A stretch of DNA of 46,525 bases from Verrucomicrobiota bacterium (GTDB taxonomy: Bacteria > Verrucomicrobiota > Verrucomicrobiia > JADLBR01), in assembly GCA_029560585.1 (NCBI GenBank), contig JAKQKQ010000017.1, positions 1 through 46,525 on the forward strand, written 5' to 3'. Each line of letters starts with the position of its first letter. Positions within the stretch are counted from its first letter, which is position 1. The translations under genes were made by a program, and so were the position numbers. Shown here one piece after another: positions 37,019-45,290 of this stretch. The notes beneath the pieces were generated by a model that did not search any database, was not told the DNA's origin, and worked only from the letters and a program-made list of their open reading frames with translations.

Positions 37019-38188
37019 TCAGAGATTGCACGCGTCCAGCGAGACCTGGTGTACCTTGAGATCGTGTTCGTAGAGTCCCGGCGGATTGGGAATCTCGCCG
37101 CGGAGGATCCTCGCGAGTTCGTGGAGCTGTCCGGCATAACGGTCGTCCGGCGCCTTGAACTCGATGCAGTTGAGGCCTTCCTTGTAAGGCGGCTTCGCCT
37201 TCTTGAGGAACATCTTCACGACCAGCTTGTCGACGCGGGAGAGTCCGTTCTCGTTGAGCCCCGTGGTGTGTTTCACCTTGCGGAAGTCCTCGATCGGCTC
37301 GATCTCGATCGTGCCGTCCGTCCCGTCGATGCGGATGTGGCGGCAGGGCTGTGTGCCCCGCGAGCAGACGCGGAACGTCGCAATGCAGCGCGGATACTCC
37401 ATGACTGTCAACGTATGCGTCGGTGCATTCTCCGGATCGCCCGGCGCGGGCTTGACGATGGAATAGGTCTTCTCCGGCATCGCGTCGTCGAAGATCGGCA
37501 TCGCCCACTCGATCGCATGGCAGGCGAGCAGGTAAGCGGTACCGCCCGGATACGCCGAGGCGTATTCCGGATACTTCGGGTATCCGTAGCTGTGACTGAG
37601 GTCCGCCCCGATCGCGAACACCTCGCCGATCACCCCGTCATGCGCGAGCTTGGTGGCGCAGTTGATCGCCTCGTTCGCACGGAACATGTATCCGATCTGA
37701 AGCGGGATGCCGCGCGCCTTGCAGATGCCGCTCATCCGCCTGAAGCCGACCGGATCGGTGCCGAGGGGCTTGTCCATGTGCATCGGATACCCCGCCGCGG
37801 CGATCTTGGTCGAGACCTCGACCAGCTCCGAGTTCGAGACCTCGACGACGATCAGGTCGGGTTTCACCTCATTGAGCACCCGGTCCGGCGTCAGCTTCGG
37901 GAACTTCTCATACTTCTTGGGGTCCGGATCCTTCATGCGCATGGCGGTCGATGCGGTGTCGTCCACCCAGCCGACGACCTCGAAGTCGTTGGTGAGCTTG
38001 AGGAGCGCCCCGAACTTGCCCTCCGCATGGTTGTGGACGATGCCCCAGAGAACAACTTTCGCCTTGCGGTTGCCGATCGGCTTCCACTGCGGTCCCGACA
38101 TCGCCGCATCATCGATGCGAGAACAGCCGGCAAACAATGCCGCCAGCGCCAGGCAGGAAACAAAGGACAGACAAGACTTACGGGACAT
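37019..38188 (-). CDS. Gfo/Idh/MocA-family oxidoreductase, predicted lipoprotein
   Basis: This 389-residue protein starts at ATG 38188 (AGGA upstream). The first 25 residues form a lipoprotein signal ending LAALFAGC. The Rossmann part begins VVLWGIVHNHAEGKF, which is not the classical GxGxxG, so nucleotide binding is uncertain. MHMDKPLGTD carries the family EKP-like motif (DKP here) with the catalytic Lys. The C-terminal dimer domain follows. Family members oxidise sugars or cyclitols with NAD(P). A lipid-anchored member is odd because soluble cofactor is in the cytoplasm. It is the last gene of a three-gene minus-strand set, 21 nt after the next oxidoreductase gene. Confidence 0.82.
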   Translation of the reverse strand: MSRKSCLSFVSCLALAALFAGCSRIDDAAMSGPQWKPIGNRKAKVVLWGIVHNHAEGKFGALLKLTNDFEVVGWVDDTASTAMRMKDPDPKKYEKFPKLTPDRVLNEVKPDLIVVEVSNSELVEVSTKIAAAGYPMHMDKPLGTDPVGFRRMSGICKARGIPLQIGYMFRANEAINCATKLAHDGVIGEVFAIGADLSHSYGYPKYPEYASAYPGGTAYLLACHAIEWAMPIFDDAMPEKTYSIVKPAPGDPENAPTHTLTVMEYPRCIATFRVCSRGTQPCRHIRIDGTDGTIEIEPIEDFRKVKHTTGLNENGLSRVDKLVVKMFLKKAKPPYKEGLNCIEFKAPDDRYAGQLHELARILRGEIPNPPGLYEHDLKVHQVSLDACNL

Positions 38189-38209
38189 TTTCCATGATCC
38201 TTTCACCCT

Positions 38210-39688
38210 TTAACCCTCGAACGGATTCCATCCCTTGCGGTATCCCTTCGTCACCCATTTGTCCGCTTCCGCGTTGTTGGTGACATGGGTTCCGTTCCAT
38301 CCGAGGACCGAGCCCTTGCCGGCGAGCGAGGAGATGTTGCCGAGGCACACCGCCTTCGCGAGCGGGACGGCGTACTCGAAGTTATCGTTCGCCTCGCGGC
38401 CCTCCTTGATCGCGGTGTAGAACTCGCGGACGTGCGGCAGGGTGTTGCGACGGTAGTTGAAATCCTCCGGACGGTCCAGGCGCGGCATGCACCATCCCGC
38501 CGAGCGCGGCAGGAAGCGGTGGCCGCCGTGGTGGGTGAACCAGAGGTTGGCCTTGGTGCCGACGAAAAGGACGCCGTTCTTGTAGAAAGGATCCTTCTCG
38601 AAGCCCCACCTCTTCTCCTCGTCGATCACCCGCGGCGGGATGTTCAGCCACTCGCGCTTGTGGGGCAGGCCGAACTTGTTGACGAACTCCTTCTTGTAGG
38701 GGACGCCGTCCTTGAGTCCGTCCCACCAGTGGAGCGTGACTTCGCCGTGCTCCTTCGTCGCCGGAAAGTGAAATTCGAAGACGTCGCGGTAGGCCCACGC
38801 GCCCTTGCACGCGAACTGCGCGTCGTGGCAGGTCACCGTGTCCGGATCCTTGAGCCCGAGCGCCCAGAACGCGACGTCCATGATGTGCATGCCGAGGTTG
38901 CCGATCGAGCCGTTGCCGTAGCCGATCCAGCTGTGCCAGCCGTGCGGATGCATGCCGTCCTGGTCTTCGCTCGACGGATAGAAGTCGCAGACCGGCGAGC
39001 CGCCGCACCAGGAATTCCAGTCCATCCCCTTCGGCGGCGGAACCGCCGCGGGACGGTTGTAGATCGAATTGCAGCGGTCGTCGTACGCCCACACTTCCTT
39101 CACCTCGCCGAGCGCGCCCTCCTGGATGCGATCGACACAGTATTTCATGGACGGGAAGGTGTGCCCGTAGGTCCCGGTCTGGGTCACGATCCCGGGATGC
39201 TCGCGGGTCTCCGCGAGGAGGAGGTCGCCTTCTGCCGCGGTGAGAACGAGCGGCTTGTCGAGGAAGACGTGGATGCCGCGGCGGATCGCCATCACCGCTG
39301 GCAGGATGTGCTGGTGGTTCGGGGTCTCGATGATCACCGCGTCCAGCTCGTCGTCGAAGGCCTCGAACATGTCCTGGTAGGTGGCAAACTTCTTCACCCC
39401 GGTGTAGTTGGCGGAGCAGGCGGGATCCTTGAGCTCCGCGACTTCGTTGTCCATCAGCGCGAACGTCGCCGGGTCGGGATCGACTATCGCGACCAGATTC
39501 TCCAGGAGGACCGCATTGATGATCTGCCGCGCCTGGAGTCCGCAGCCGATCAACGCAACGCGGAGCTTGGCGCCTTTGGCGACCTGCCGCACCCGGCCTT
39601 CGCCGAATCCGGCATGCCCGATGTTGAAGAGCGGCAGCGCGCCCGCCGCGACCATTCCCTTGAAAAGACTCCTTCTGGATACGTTCAT
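38210..39688 (-). CDS. Tat-exported Gfo/Idh/MocA-family oxidoreductase
   Basis: This 492-residue protein begins with a Tat signal (SRRSLFKGMVAAGALPLF). RVALIGCGLQARQ is the Rossmann glycine motif, ETPNHQH and FLDKPLV are the family substrate and catalytic blocks (DKP with Lys). The long C-terminal domain with GNLGMHIMDVAFWALG is typical of the planctomycete/verrucomicrobial exported branch. Tat export lets a prefolded, cofactor-loaded enzyme reach the periplasm, as in glucose-fructose oxidoreductase. It is likely co-expressed with its neighbours. The substrate is unknown. Confidence 0.9.
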   Translation of the reverse strand: MNVSRRSLFKGMVAAGALPLFNIGHAGFGEGRVRQVAKGAKLRVALIGCGLQARQIINAVLLENLVAIVDPDPATFALMDNEVAELKDPACSANYTGVKKFATYQDMFEAFDDELDAVIIETPNHQHILPAVMAIRRGIHVFLDKPLVLTAAEGDLLLAETREHPGIVTQTGTYGHTFPSMKYCVDRIQEGALGEVKEVWAYDDRCNSIYNRPAAVPPPKGMDWNSWCGGSPVCDFYPSSEDQDGMHPHGWHSWIGYGNGSIGNLGMHIMDVAFWALGLKDPDTVTCHDAQFACKGAWAYRDVFEFHFPATKEHGEVTLHWWDGLKDGVPYKKEFVNKFGLPHKREWLNIPPRVIDEEKRWGFEKDPFYKNGVLFVGTKANLWFTHHGGHRFLPRSAGWCMPRLDRPEDFNYRRNTLPHVREFYTAIKEGREANDNFEYAVPLAKAVCLGNISSLAGKGSVLGWNGTHVTNNAEADKWVTKGYRKGWNPFEG

Positions 39689-39702
39689 GGTTCCTCCGTT
39701 CT

Positions 39703-39866
39703 GGCTCGAAAATTCAGCGCAACGAGTGAGTGGCGAAGGGCTCGCGCCCTTCGGTCGTCGGCTGAGCGAACGCCGAGGCCAGAATGTTGGAAAAATCGCC
39801 TCTGGCGATCGGCTTCGCTACGAATTTTCCGCCCCGGTGGTCCGGCTGCGGCCGGATGAAATCTGA
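39703..39866 (+). repeat. Structured intergenic repeat, copy B
   Basis: This is the second copy of the 18242-18402 element, here between two minus-strand genes of the aldolase/oxidoreductase set. The hairpin CGAAGGGC/GCCCTTCG is at 39734-39753, followed by the ATCGCC/GGCGAT and CCGGC/GCCGG hairpins near 39796-39856. Stems are identical to copy A while loops differ. It starts with CTCGAAAATTCAG and lies immediately upstream of the Tat-exported oxidoreductase gene, so it would be part of that mRNA leader if the genes are co-transcribed. Confidence 0.85.
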
Positions 39867-39875
39867 GGAGAAATC

Positions 39876-40928
39876 TCACTTGCCCCATGGATTCTCCGCG
39901 GTGATGCCGACGAACTTGAGCCGGGCATCGACCTCGGCCTTCATCTTGTCCGACATCGCGAACTCCTCGACCTTGCCGGCGGCGGTGCGCGACAGGCGGT
40001 TGCGGAAGATGCCGAGACGCTGCAACACGTAGAGGTGCGGACCGCGCATCTCGTCATCGCCGTGCTTGCTGAAGACGTCGCCTAGATTCGCCATGTAGAG
40101 ATACTTGGTGAAGGCGGCGGCGAGTTCGGGATCGGAGGCGTCCGCACCCGCGGACAGCCGCCTGAACACCCGGACGAAAAGGCCGGCATAGGCGGGACGC
40201 TGCGAAATCGCCCCGCGCGTGCCGATGCGCCGGCCCTGGTAAACCCAGCCTTTCGCGCCCCAGCCGCTGAATACGGTCTTGATCTCGGGGCGCGACAGGA
40301 GCTGTTCCATGCGCGCGTTCACCTGCTCGCCGGGGGACTCTTCCTTCACCCAGCCGTAGGTTTCCGGGAACTCCTTCGCAAGGGTGACGATCAAGTCGAC
40401 GTCCGGCTGCGGACTCTTCCCGTTGTAGGTCTGGATGATCACCGGGAGCGTCGTTTCCATTGCGAGCGCGCGGTAGTGAGCCACCATCGTGGTCTGGTCG
40501 GTGGCGTCGTCCGGCGGACGCGCCAATATCGCCATCTTCGCTCCGGTCCTTTTCGCGACCGCCTCGACCTTCTTCACGCGCGCGATCGCCTCCGCGCTCG
40601 TCTTGCCGGGGCAGATCGCCGTGATGCGTGAGTTGAATTCCGCGCCCGGTTTTGCCGCCCGTTCGGCCAGCGCCTGGAGCCCTGCCTCATACTCGCCGGT
40701 TCCGTCCAGCGACCCGACCTCGCCCGCGGTCGGCCAGATGATGCCGCCGACGCCGCTCCTCTCGACGAACTCCGCCTCCTTGATGAGCACGGGCACGTCG
40801 AGCTCAGCCTTCTCGGTCCAGGGTGTGACCAGCAGCGGAAAAGGGCCTTCCAAAACCGCCGCGGTGCCCTTGCCGACACAGGAAATCATGTTCGCGAACA
40901 CGAGCGACAAAAGCCACAACTTCCTCAT
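39876..40928 (-). CDS. Exported dihydrodipicolinate synthase/N-acetylneuraminate lyase family protein
   Basis: This protein has 350 residues from ATG 40928. The N-terminal 24-28 residues (MRKLWLLSLVFANMISC then VGKGTAA) look like a Sec or lipoprotein signal. The TIM barrel begins FPLLVTPWTEKAELD, a standard family start. Schiff-base Lys is K195 in GWVKEES, and PVIIQTYNG carries the catalytic Tyr region. Family enzymes are class I aldolases or dehydratases of keto-acids and sugar acids and are normally cytoplasmic, so a signal peptide is unusual. It is separated from the next oxidoreductase gene only by repeat copy B and is divergent from a PAS-AraC regulator. Confidence 0.85.
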   Translation of the reverse strand: MRKLWLLSLVFANMISCVGKGTAAVLEGPFPLLVTPWTEKAELDVPVLIKEAEFVERSGVGGIIWPTAGEVGSLDGTGEYEAGLQALAERAAKPGAEFNSRITAICPGKTSAEAIARVKKVEAVAKRTGAKMAILARPPDDATDQTTMVAHYRALAMETTLPVIIQTYNGKSPQPDVDLIVTLAKEFPETYGWVKEESPGEQVNARMEQLLSRPEIKTVFSGWGAKGWVYQGRRIGTRGAISQRPAYAGLFVRVFRRLSAGADASDPELAAAFTKYLYMANLGDVFSKHGDDEMRGPHLYVLQRLGIFRNRLSRTAAGKVEEFAMSDKMKAEVDARLKFVGITAENPWGK

Positions 40929-40956
40929 GAGGCCAATTATCTCAGATTCCACCCGG

Positions 40957-40973
40957 CGATACTTGTATTATCG
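40957..40973. promoter_or_regulatory. Candidate operator between the aldolase-family and AraC-family genes
   Basis: The 70-base divergent gap contains the inverted repeat CGATA-N7-TATCG (40957-40961/40969-40973), overlapping a plus-strand TATTAT (40966-40971) that could be a -10 for the regulator. Its central position between divergent start codons suits a shared operator. No clear -35 was seen. Confidence 0.35.
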
Positions 40974-40998
40974 AAGGCAAAAAGTGTGTAATTCGCTC

Positions 40999-41781
40999 AT
41001 GGCGTATCGGCAGCGATACACAAAGAAGACGATTCCGGGGGAAAAGGCCGCACGGATGGTGCGCGAGTTTATGGAGGCGGCGGGGCCATCGATGCGACTT
41101 CTGGTCGACACAATGGAGACCATGCCCGAAGTCGGGCTTACGGTGAAGAACGCCGAGGGACGCATCATGCACTCCAACCGCTACAACGTATCCGTCTCCG
41201 GCTGGCGCTCGCTTGACGACATGCTCGGCTACACCTCGGAAGAGCTATATCCGCCGGACCAGGCGGCGGTGTACGCGGGACGTGACCGGGAGGTGATGGA
41301 AACCGGGCGGCCGATCATCGACCGCATCTACGGGTTCGTCGCGGACCGCTCGACGGACCTCAACTGCGTGTCGGTGCGTCCGGTCGTCGGCACGGATGGG
41401 AAGCGCATCGGCACGGCCACCGTCTATTACCGCGCCCAGCGAAAGATGAAGACGACGAACTGGTACGACCCGATCCGCAAGTCGATCGCCTACCTGAACG
41501 ACCACTACGCCGAGAGCGTGCCGGTTGCGAAGCTCGCCGCGCTTTCGCATTATTCGGTGTCGCAGTTCCGCAAGCGCTTCCATGCGCTCACGCAGTCGTC
41601 GCCATCCGATTACATCCTGCAGGTCCGCGTCAACGCCGCCCGGACGCTGCTCTCGACCACCGACATGCTGATCACCGACATCGCCGCGGAAACCGGCTTC
41701 TACGACCACGCTCACTTCATCCGCACCTTCCACCGCTACACCGGGCTCACCCCGGCCAAGTACCGCAAGCGCCTGCTTTAG
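40999..41781 (+). CDS. PAS-AraC family transcriptional regulator
   Basis: This is a 260-residue protein from ATG 40999. Residues about 35-147 resemble a PAS sensor: MPEVGLTVKNAEGRIMHSN, YTSEELYPPDQAAVYAGRD and GTATVYYRAQ. Residues about 158-260 form the AraC double helix-turn-helix, with VAKLAALSHYSVSQFRKRF and ITDIAAETGFYDHAHFIRTF followed by TPAKYRK. It is divergent from the exported aldolase/oxidoreductase genes and is their likely activator. The PAS ligand is unknown; it would sense a small molecule in the cytoplasm. In-frame upstream ATGs would overlap the divergent gene and are unlikely. Confidence 0.9.
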   Translation: MAYRQRYTKKTIPGEKAARMVREFMEAAGPSMRLLVDTMETMPEVGLTVKNAEGRIMHSNRYNVSVSGWRSLDDMLGYTSEELYPPDQAAVYAGRDREVMETGRPIIDRIYGFVADRSTDLNCVSVRPVVGTDGKRIGTATVYYRAQRKMKTTNWYDPIRKSIAYLNDHYAESVPVAKLAALSHYSVSQFRKRFHALTQSSPSDYILQVRVNAARTLLSTTDMLITDIAAETGFYDHAHFIRTFHRYTGLTPAKYRKRLL

Positions 41782-42236
41782 CCCGGCTCATTGCGGTAGG
41801 CTTCTGAGGACAATGGCACTACGGTTTCGATGCCGATAGAAACCGCTCGTGGACCGTCTATGGCGCCCTGGCCAACGCCATCGGCGACGCATGCCGTCAT
41901 GGTCGACCCGAGACGTTTTCATAATCCCGGTTGTCGCGCTGCGTCAGTAGGTCGAGGTGACGATCATGAATTCCCAAGTGTGCCGGCAAGGGAAGCGGCG
42001 CCAAGGATGACGAATGTCTCGCCCGCGCGCGGGGCGTAGCCCTGGTGACAAGCGACAGGGTGCCGCCAAAAGGTTGTTCTCCGCGAGCAGCCGGCAGGCG
42101 AGGTTCCCGCCAACGGACACCCCTCCCGACGGCGCGGCAGACCCGACCCTCCTTGACAAATGGAGACCGGGCGGCAAAGGTATAATGCCTGCTTATGGTG
42201 CTCTTATACTCTCTAATATAGCCCCGAGGTGCCCCC
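41782..42236. other. Gene-poor stretch with RHS debris and a possible promoter
   Basis: These 455 bases hold no supported gene. RHS fragment D occupies 41811-41901. A minus-strand frame around 41944-42100 reads GGVSVGGNLACRLLAENNLL and a shifted frame YAPRAGETFVILG, loosely like a broken extracellular beta-repeat protein; this is too weak to call. TTGACA (42153-42158) and TATAAT (42181-42186) precede the next gene, but their 22-base spacing is too long for a standard promoter. Confidence 0.5.
41811..41901 (+). pseudogene. RHS fragment D
   Basis: It reads QWHYGFDADRNRSWTVYGA followed by LANAIGDACRH, matching the intact RHS gene at 32852-32943 (QWHYGFDAAGNRSWTVYGA..TNAIGDAYRH). It begins 30 bases after the AraC-family stop, so RHS debris lies on both sides of the 37019-41781 cluster. 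Its start coincides with the GFDA point where fragment C has its deletion junction. Confidence 0.88.
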
Positions 42237-42743
42237 ATGCGAACGACCACCGCTTGCCTCCCCTTGATCGGATTCGCCGCAATCGCCTCCGCTGTCCCAC
42301 TGCAGCCCATGCGCCAGTCGGTCTCCAAGCCCCCGTACAGGATAGACTTTGTCGACGATCGGGAGCAGCAACCCAGACCGGGGCAGGTGAGTATCCTGGT
42401 GCGCGTGTCGGATGCCACGAAGAAGCCGACCAAGCCCTCGTCGATACATCTGACGACCAGCGACAAACAGGTGGTTAAGCCGACGCGTCGCAAGGACGAA
42501 AGCGTGTCCAAGGATGACTCCTCGGGTCTGCCGCCCCTCACGGTCACTCCCAGGGTCAACAGTTATGGCGGCGGTGGCCTTGGGATAGGAATCAATCTCA
42601 ATTCCCTGATGGGCGGTGCCGGAGAGTATTCCTACACGAAGGTCGATTTTCCGGAATCGGCTTTCGTCCGGGGAAGCACTCTACAGATCGGCCTGCGAAA
42701 CGGGAAATCCCTCTCCGTTCCGGTGACCCAGTTCGCACGGTGA
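42237..42743 (+). CDS. Exported protein of unknown function
   Basis: This 168-residue protein has a Sec signal (MRTTTACLPLIGFAAIASA). The mature part is basic and Ser/Pro/Lys-rich, with a glycine cluster (NSYGGGGLGIGINLNSLMGG) near residues 108-128. The ending TLQIGLRNGKSLSVPVTQF suggests a beta-strand domain. No family is recognised. It precedes the metalloprotease gene by six nucleotides and is probably its operon partner; a substrate, inhibitor or surface-anchoring role is possible but unsupported. Confidence 0.65.
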   Translation: MRTTTACLPLIGFAAIASAVPLQPMRQSVSKPPYRIDFVDDREQQPRPGQVSILVRVSDATKKPTKPSSIHLTTSDKQVVKPTRRKDESVSKDDSSGLPPLTVTPRVNSYGGGGLGIGINLNSLMGGAGEYSYTKVDFPESAFVRGSTLQIGLRNGKSLSVPVTQFAR

Positions 42744-42749
42744 GGGCAG

Positions 42750-45290
42750 ATGACTCCGTCCCGCAACCGGCGAGCCGATCCCACGGGAATCCTGCCGGTC
42801 GTGCTCGGCTGCGTGCTGCTCCTCGTCGCTCCCGCAAACGCGTCGGCCGTCTGCCCGAAGTGCGGCAGCACGCCATGCCGCTGCGATGGAGGCGGCATGG
42901 CGTCTGCCAAGGAGAGGGGGCGTGACTCGGGCCGAAACGAGCGTGACGGGCATTCGCGCAAACCCGACCGCGGGGGACCCGGGTTCGGTTTTGGCGTCAC
43001 CATCCCCATTGGGCCCACGTCCAAGCGCAAGACCAAAGATCCTTTCGCCGTCCCAATCGACGACCCGAAACCCGAGACCAAGACGAAAAAGGAAAAGGCG
43101 CCCCAGCCGGTCGCCATCGCAAATCCCCCGCGCATCTTGCTCGACGCGCGCGGCAAACCCCAGGGCGACGACCCGCGCGACGCCGCCGGCGACTGTTGCG
43201 AATTCACCTCCCTCGAGATCCAGAACACGTGGGAGCGTGCCGTGGATGTCACGCTGCGAAACGAGCATGGGGCGGTCACCGGGCAGAAGACCATCGGCAA
43301 GGGCGCAAAGGTCACGTTTTCCGGGAAACTCGGCGAGTGCATACGGATCACCGTCAAGTCGCCCTATGCGCCCCACGGGCTGCTCGAAGATGTCCGCATG
43401 TGCTGCAAGGACATCGGAAAGAGGAGCCTCTTCTTCTACGGCATCCGGCTGCTGAGCTTCACCAAGGCGAAGTGCAACGATCCCCTAGCGGGCCTGGGCC
43501 AAGACGGACGCGTTGCGGTCGCGCCCGAGCCTCCAAAGGAGGACCCGAAGGATCAAAATACCGCAAAGGAGGATCCCCGCGACAACGAGGTGGCGCAATC
43601 CCCGCCGGAACCCCCGGACCTGTCGTGGCTCGAGAAGTTGCTCAAGATCGATGACGGTGGCCAAGGGACACCAACCCCAACCCCTTCGAAACCGACCGAT
43701 ACTGGCACCCAGACGCGCCCACCGCCGCCCGCGCCCCAACCCGCCCCGACTCCCCCGGGCGACGACTCGCGCACTCGCAACCCGCCGCCCGATGACCCCC
43801 GCGACCAACCCGATGGCACGAACCCCCGCGATGCGTCCGAAACCCCACTGAAACTCGGGATCCTGCTGGAACATCGCAAGCCTGACTGGATACCCAACTT
43901 CGATTCCCGCACCCCCGTCGAGGCCACCATCTACCGCTGGATGCCAGGTCAGAATCGCTGGGTTCGACCCGGCCTGCCCCGCCCAATCACCTTCGAGGTT
44001 GCCCGGTCCTCCCACGAGGTCGGCCGGGCCCTCAACAAAGGCGACGAGAAAACGGCGGACATCGGCATCGAGGCCGAGCAAAACCCGGGGCTGATCTGCT
44101 CCGAGGATGAAGTTGCGCCCACTGGCGCCGCCAGCCATCGCACCGCCAAGACAAGGAAACCCGTCCTCTCGGAATTTCTCACGCTCACCTCGTACGACCA
44201 TGGCACATTCTCCAAGATCGGAGCGACCGCGCCCGATTGCGTCCCGCTCAAAAAGACCAAGGCGGGCGATATCATCGAGGTGGCCCCGGACGAGGCTCTG
44301 GTGGATGTTCCCAAGGACGATAACAGGAACCAGATCGCCGACGCATACGAGGACGCCCTCGGCCTGCACCCGCGCGCCAACGAGGACGACGACTACGTGC
44401 CCAACGGCAACGGCTTCCGCGGCGACGGGCTGAGCGCCTATGAGGAATACCGCGGCTTCTACTGCCAGGGCACACACACCCGCGGCCACTGGATCATCAA
44501 GGACCTCTTCATTCACGACCGCGATAGCTTGGGACTCGACGAATACCCCCGGGCCTCACAGATCCGCTGCCACACCATCAAGAGGGAAGAGTACGATGAG
44601 GACCGCGTCATGAACTTTAACGCCGGCCACGCCAACCTCGTCCAGCAACACGGCCTGCACCTTGTGGACGAGGATCCCGGTCACGGCGCCGGGGGCATGA
44701 TGATACCGGACACCCCGCTTGCCGGGACCTGGGGTCAGGGCAGGGTAATCGACAGCATCCTCAACGCGCTCGGTGGGGGCTCGTTCTCAACCAGTTTCGG
44801 CCCTCCGAAGAACGTGTGGAGAGTTCAGGTTGGGATGTCGGCCCACAAGGCAAATGGCGCGACCATCACCCACGAATTGGGCCACGCCACGGGAATGCCT
44901 CACCATGGGGACGGATCCTTTGACCTGCCGAAACAATGGATTCATCCCGCGCAGGACTTCTCCTATCTGGCCCCATGGCGAAACATCCACAACTACCCGG
45001 GGGACAAGCTGGGTCGCTACGAGCTTCCCGACCAGTTCTACATAGGCGAGAAACACATGCAGCGCAGCGGTGTCGAAGATTGCTACATGCGGTACTACAA
45101 CCCGATCCCCACCGCCTATCAGGTCAGTTCGGATTTCTGGGAGCTCGCCAGCGACAGTTTGCTCCCGCAAATCTTCTGCGAATCGGCTGCCGGGACCGGT
45201 GTAAACGCGGGCGGACACTGCGCCGAGGGCGCATCTGCCGGGCGGGGCGCGTGCAAAAAGAAACTGGTCGTGAGCGACTTGTATGATTAG
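42750..45290 (+). CDS. Secreted proline-rich metzincin-like zinc metalloprotease
   Basis: This 846-residue protein has a signal peptide (residues about 13-32), then a Cys cluster CPKCGSTPCRC (C35, C38, C43, C45) and a Gly/Lys-rich region. A small domain with CCEF and MCCKD follows (about 155-235), then a Pro/Asp-rich linker (about 255-365). D523-D-N-R-N-Q-I-A-D resembles a calcium-binding thrombospondin-3-type loop. Zinc motif HELGHATGMPH gives H708, E709, H712 and H718 in the metzincin spacing, and CYMRYYN (M780) could be the Met-turn. The peptidase therefore looks complete, but it matches no named family I recognise. Its last codons overlap the next gene's start. Confidence 0.8.
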   Translation: MTPSRNRRADPTGILPVVLGCVLLLVAPANASAVCPKCGSTPCRCDGGGMASAKERGRDSGRNERDGHSRKPDRGGPGFGFGVTIPIGPTSKRKTKDPFAVPIDDPKPETKTKKEKAPQPVAIANPPRILLDARGKPQGDDPRDAAGDCCEFTSLEIQNTWERAVDVTLRNEHGAVTGQKTIGKGAKVTFSGKLGECIRITVKSPYAPHGLLEDVRMCCKDIGKRSLFFYGIRLLSFTKAKCNDPLAGLGQDGRVAVAPEPPKEDPKDQNTAKEDPRDNEVAQSPPEPPDLSWLEKLLKIDDGGQGTPTPTPSKPTDTGTQTRPPPPAPQPAPTPPGDDSRTRNPPPDDPRDQPDGTNPRDASETPLKLGILLEHRKPDWIPNFDSRTPVEATIYRWMPGQNRWVRPGLPRPITFEVARSSHEVGRALNKGDEKTADIGIEAEQNPGLICSEDEVAPTGAASHRTAKTRKPVLSEFLTLTSYDHGTFSKIGATAPDCVPLKKTKAGDIIEVAPDEALVDVPKDDNRNQIADAYEDALGLHPRANEDDDYVPNGNGFRGDGLSAYEEYRGFYCQGTHTRGHWIIKDLFIHDRDSLGLDEYPRASQIRCHTIKREEYDEDRVMNFNAGHANLVQQHGLHLVDEDPGHGAGGMMIPDTPLAGTWGQGRVIDSILNALGGGSFSTSFGPPKNVWRVQVGMSAHKANGATITHELGHATGMPHHGDGSFDLPKQWIHPAQDFSYLAPWRNIHNYPGDKLGRYELPDQFYIGEKHMQRSGVEDCYMRYYNPIPTAYQVSSDFWELASDSLLPQIFCESAAGTGVNAGGHCAEGASAGRGACKKKLVVSDLYD

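Noticed and set aside
38285-39859. Plus-strand open frame of 524 codons ending within repeat copy B
   Set aside because: Antisense to the Tat-exported oxidoreductase; the shared end with another frame at 18293-18400 reflects the non-coding repeat, not a protein.
36990-41815. Transposon or integron carrying the aldolase/oxidoreductase cluster
   Set aside because: No transposase, integrase, terminal inverted repeats or target duplication was found; only RHS debris flanks it.
41944-42177. Broken extracellular beta-repeat (autotransporter-like) gene on the minus strand
   Set aside because: Only two short suggestive strings in different frames; insufficient for a pseudogene call.
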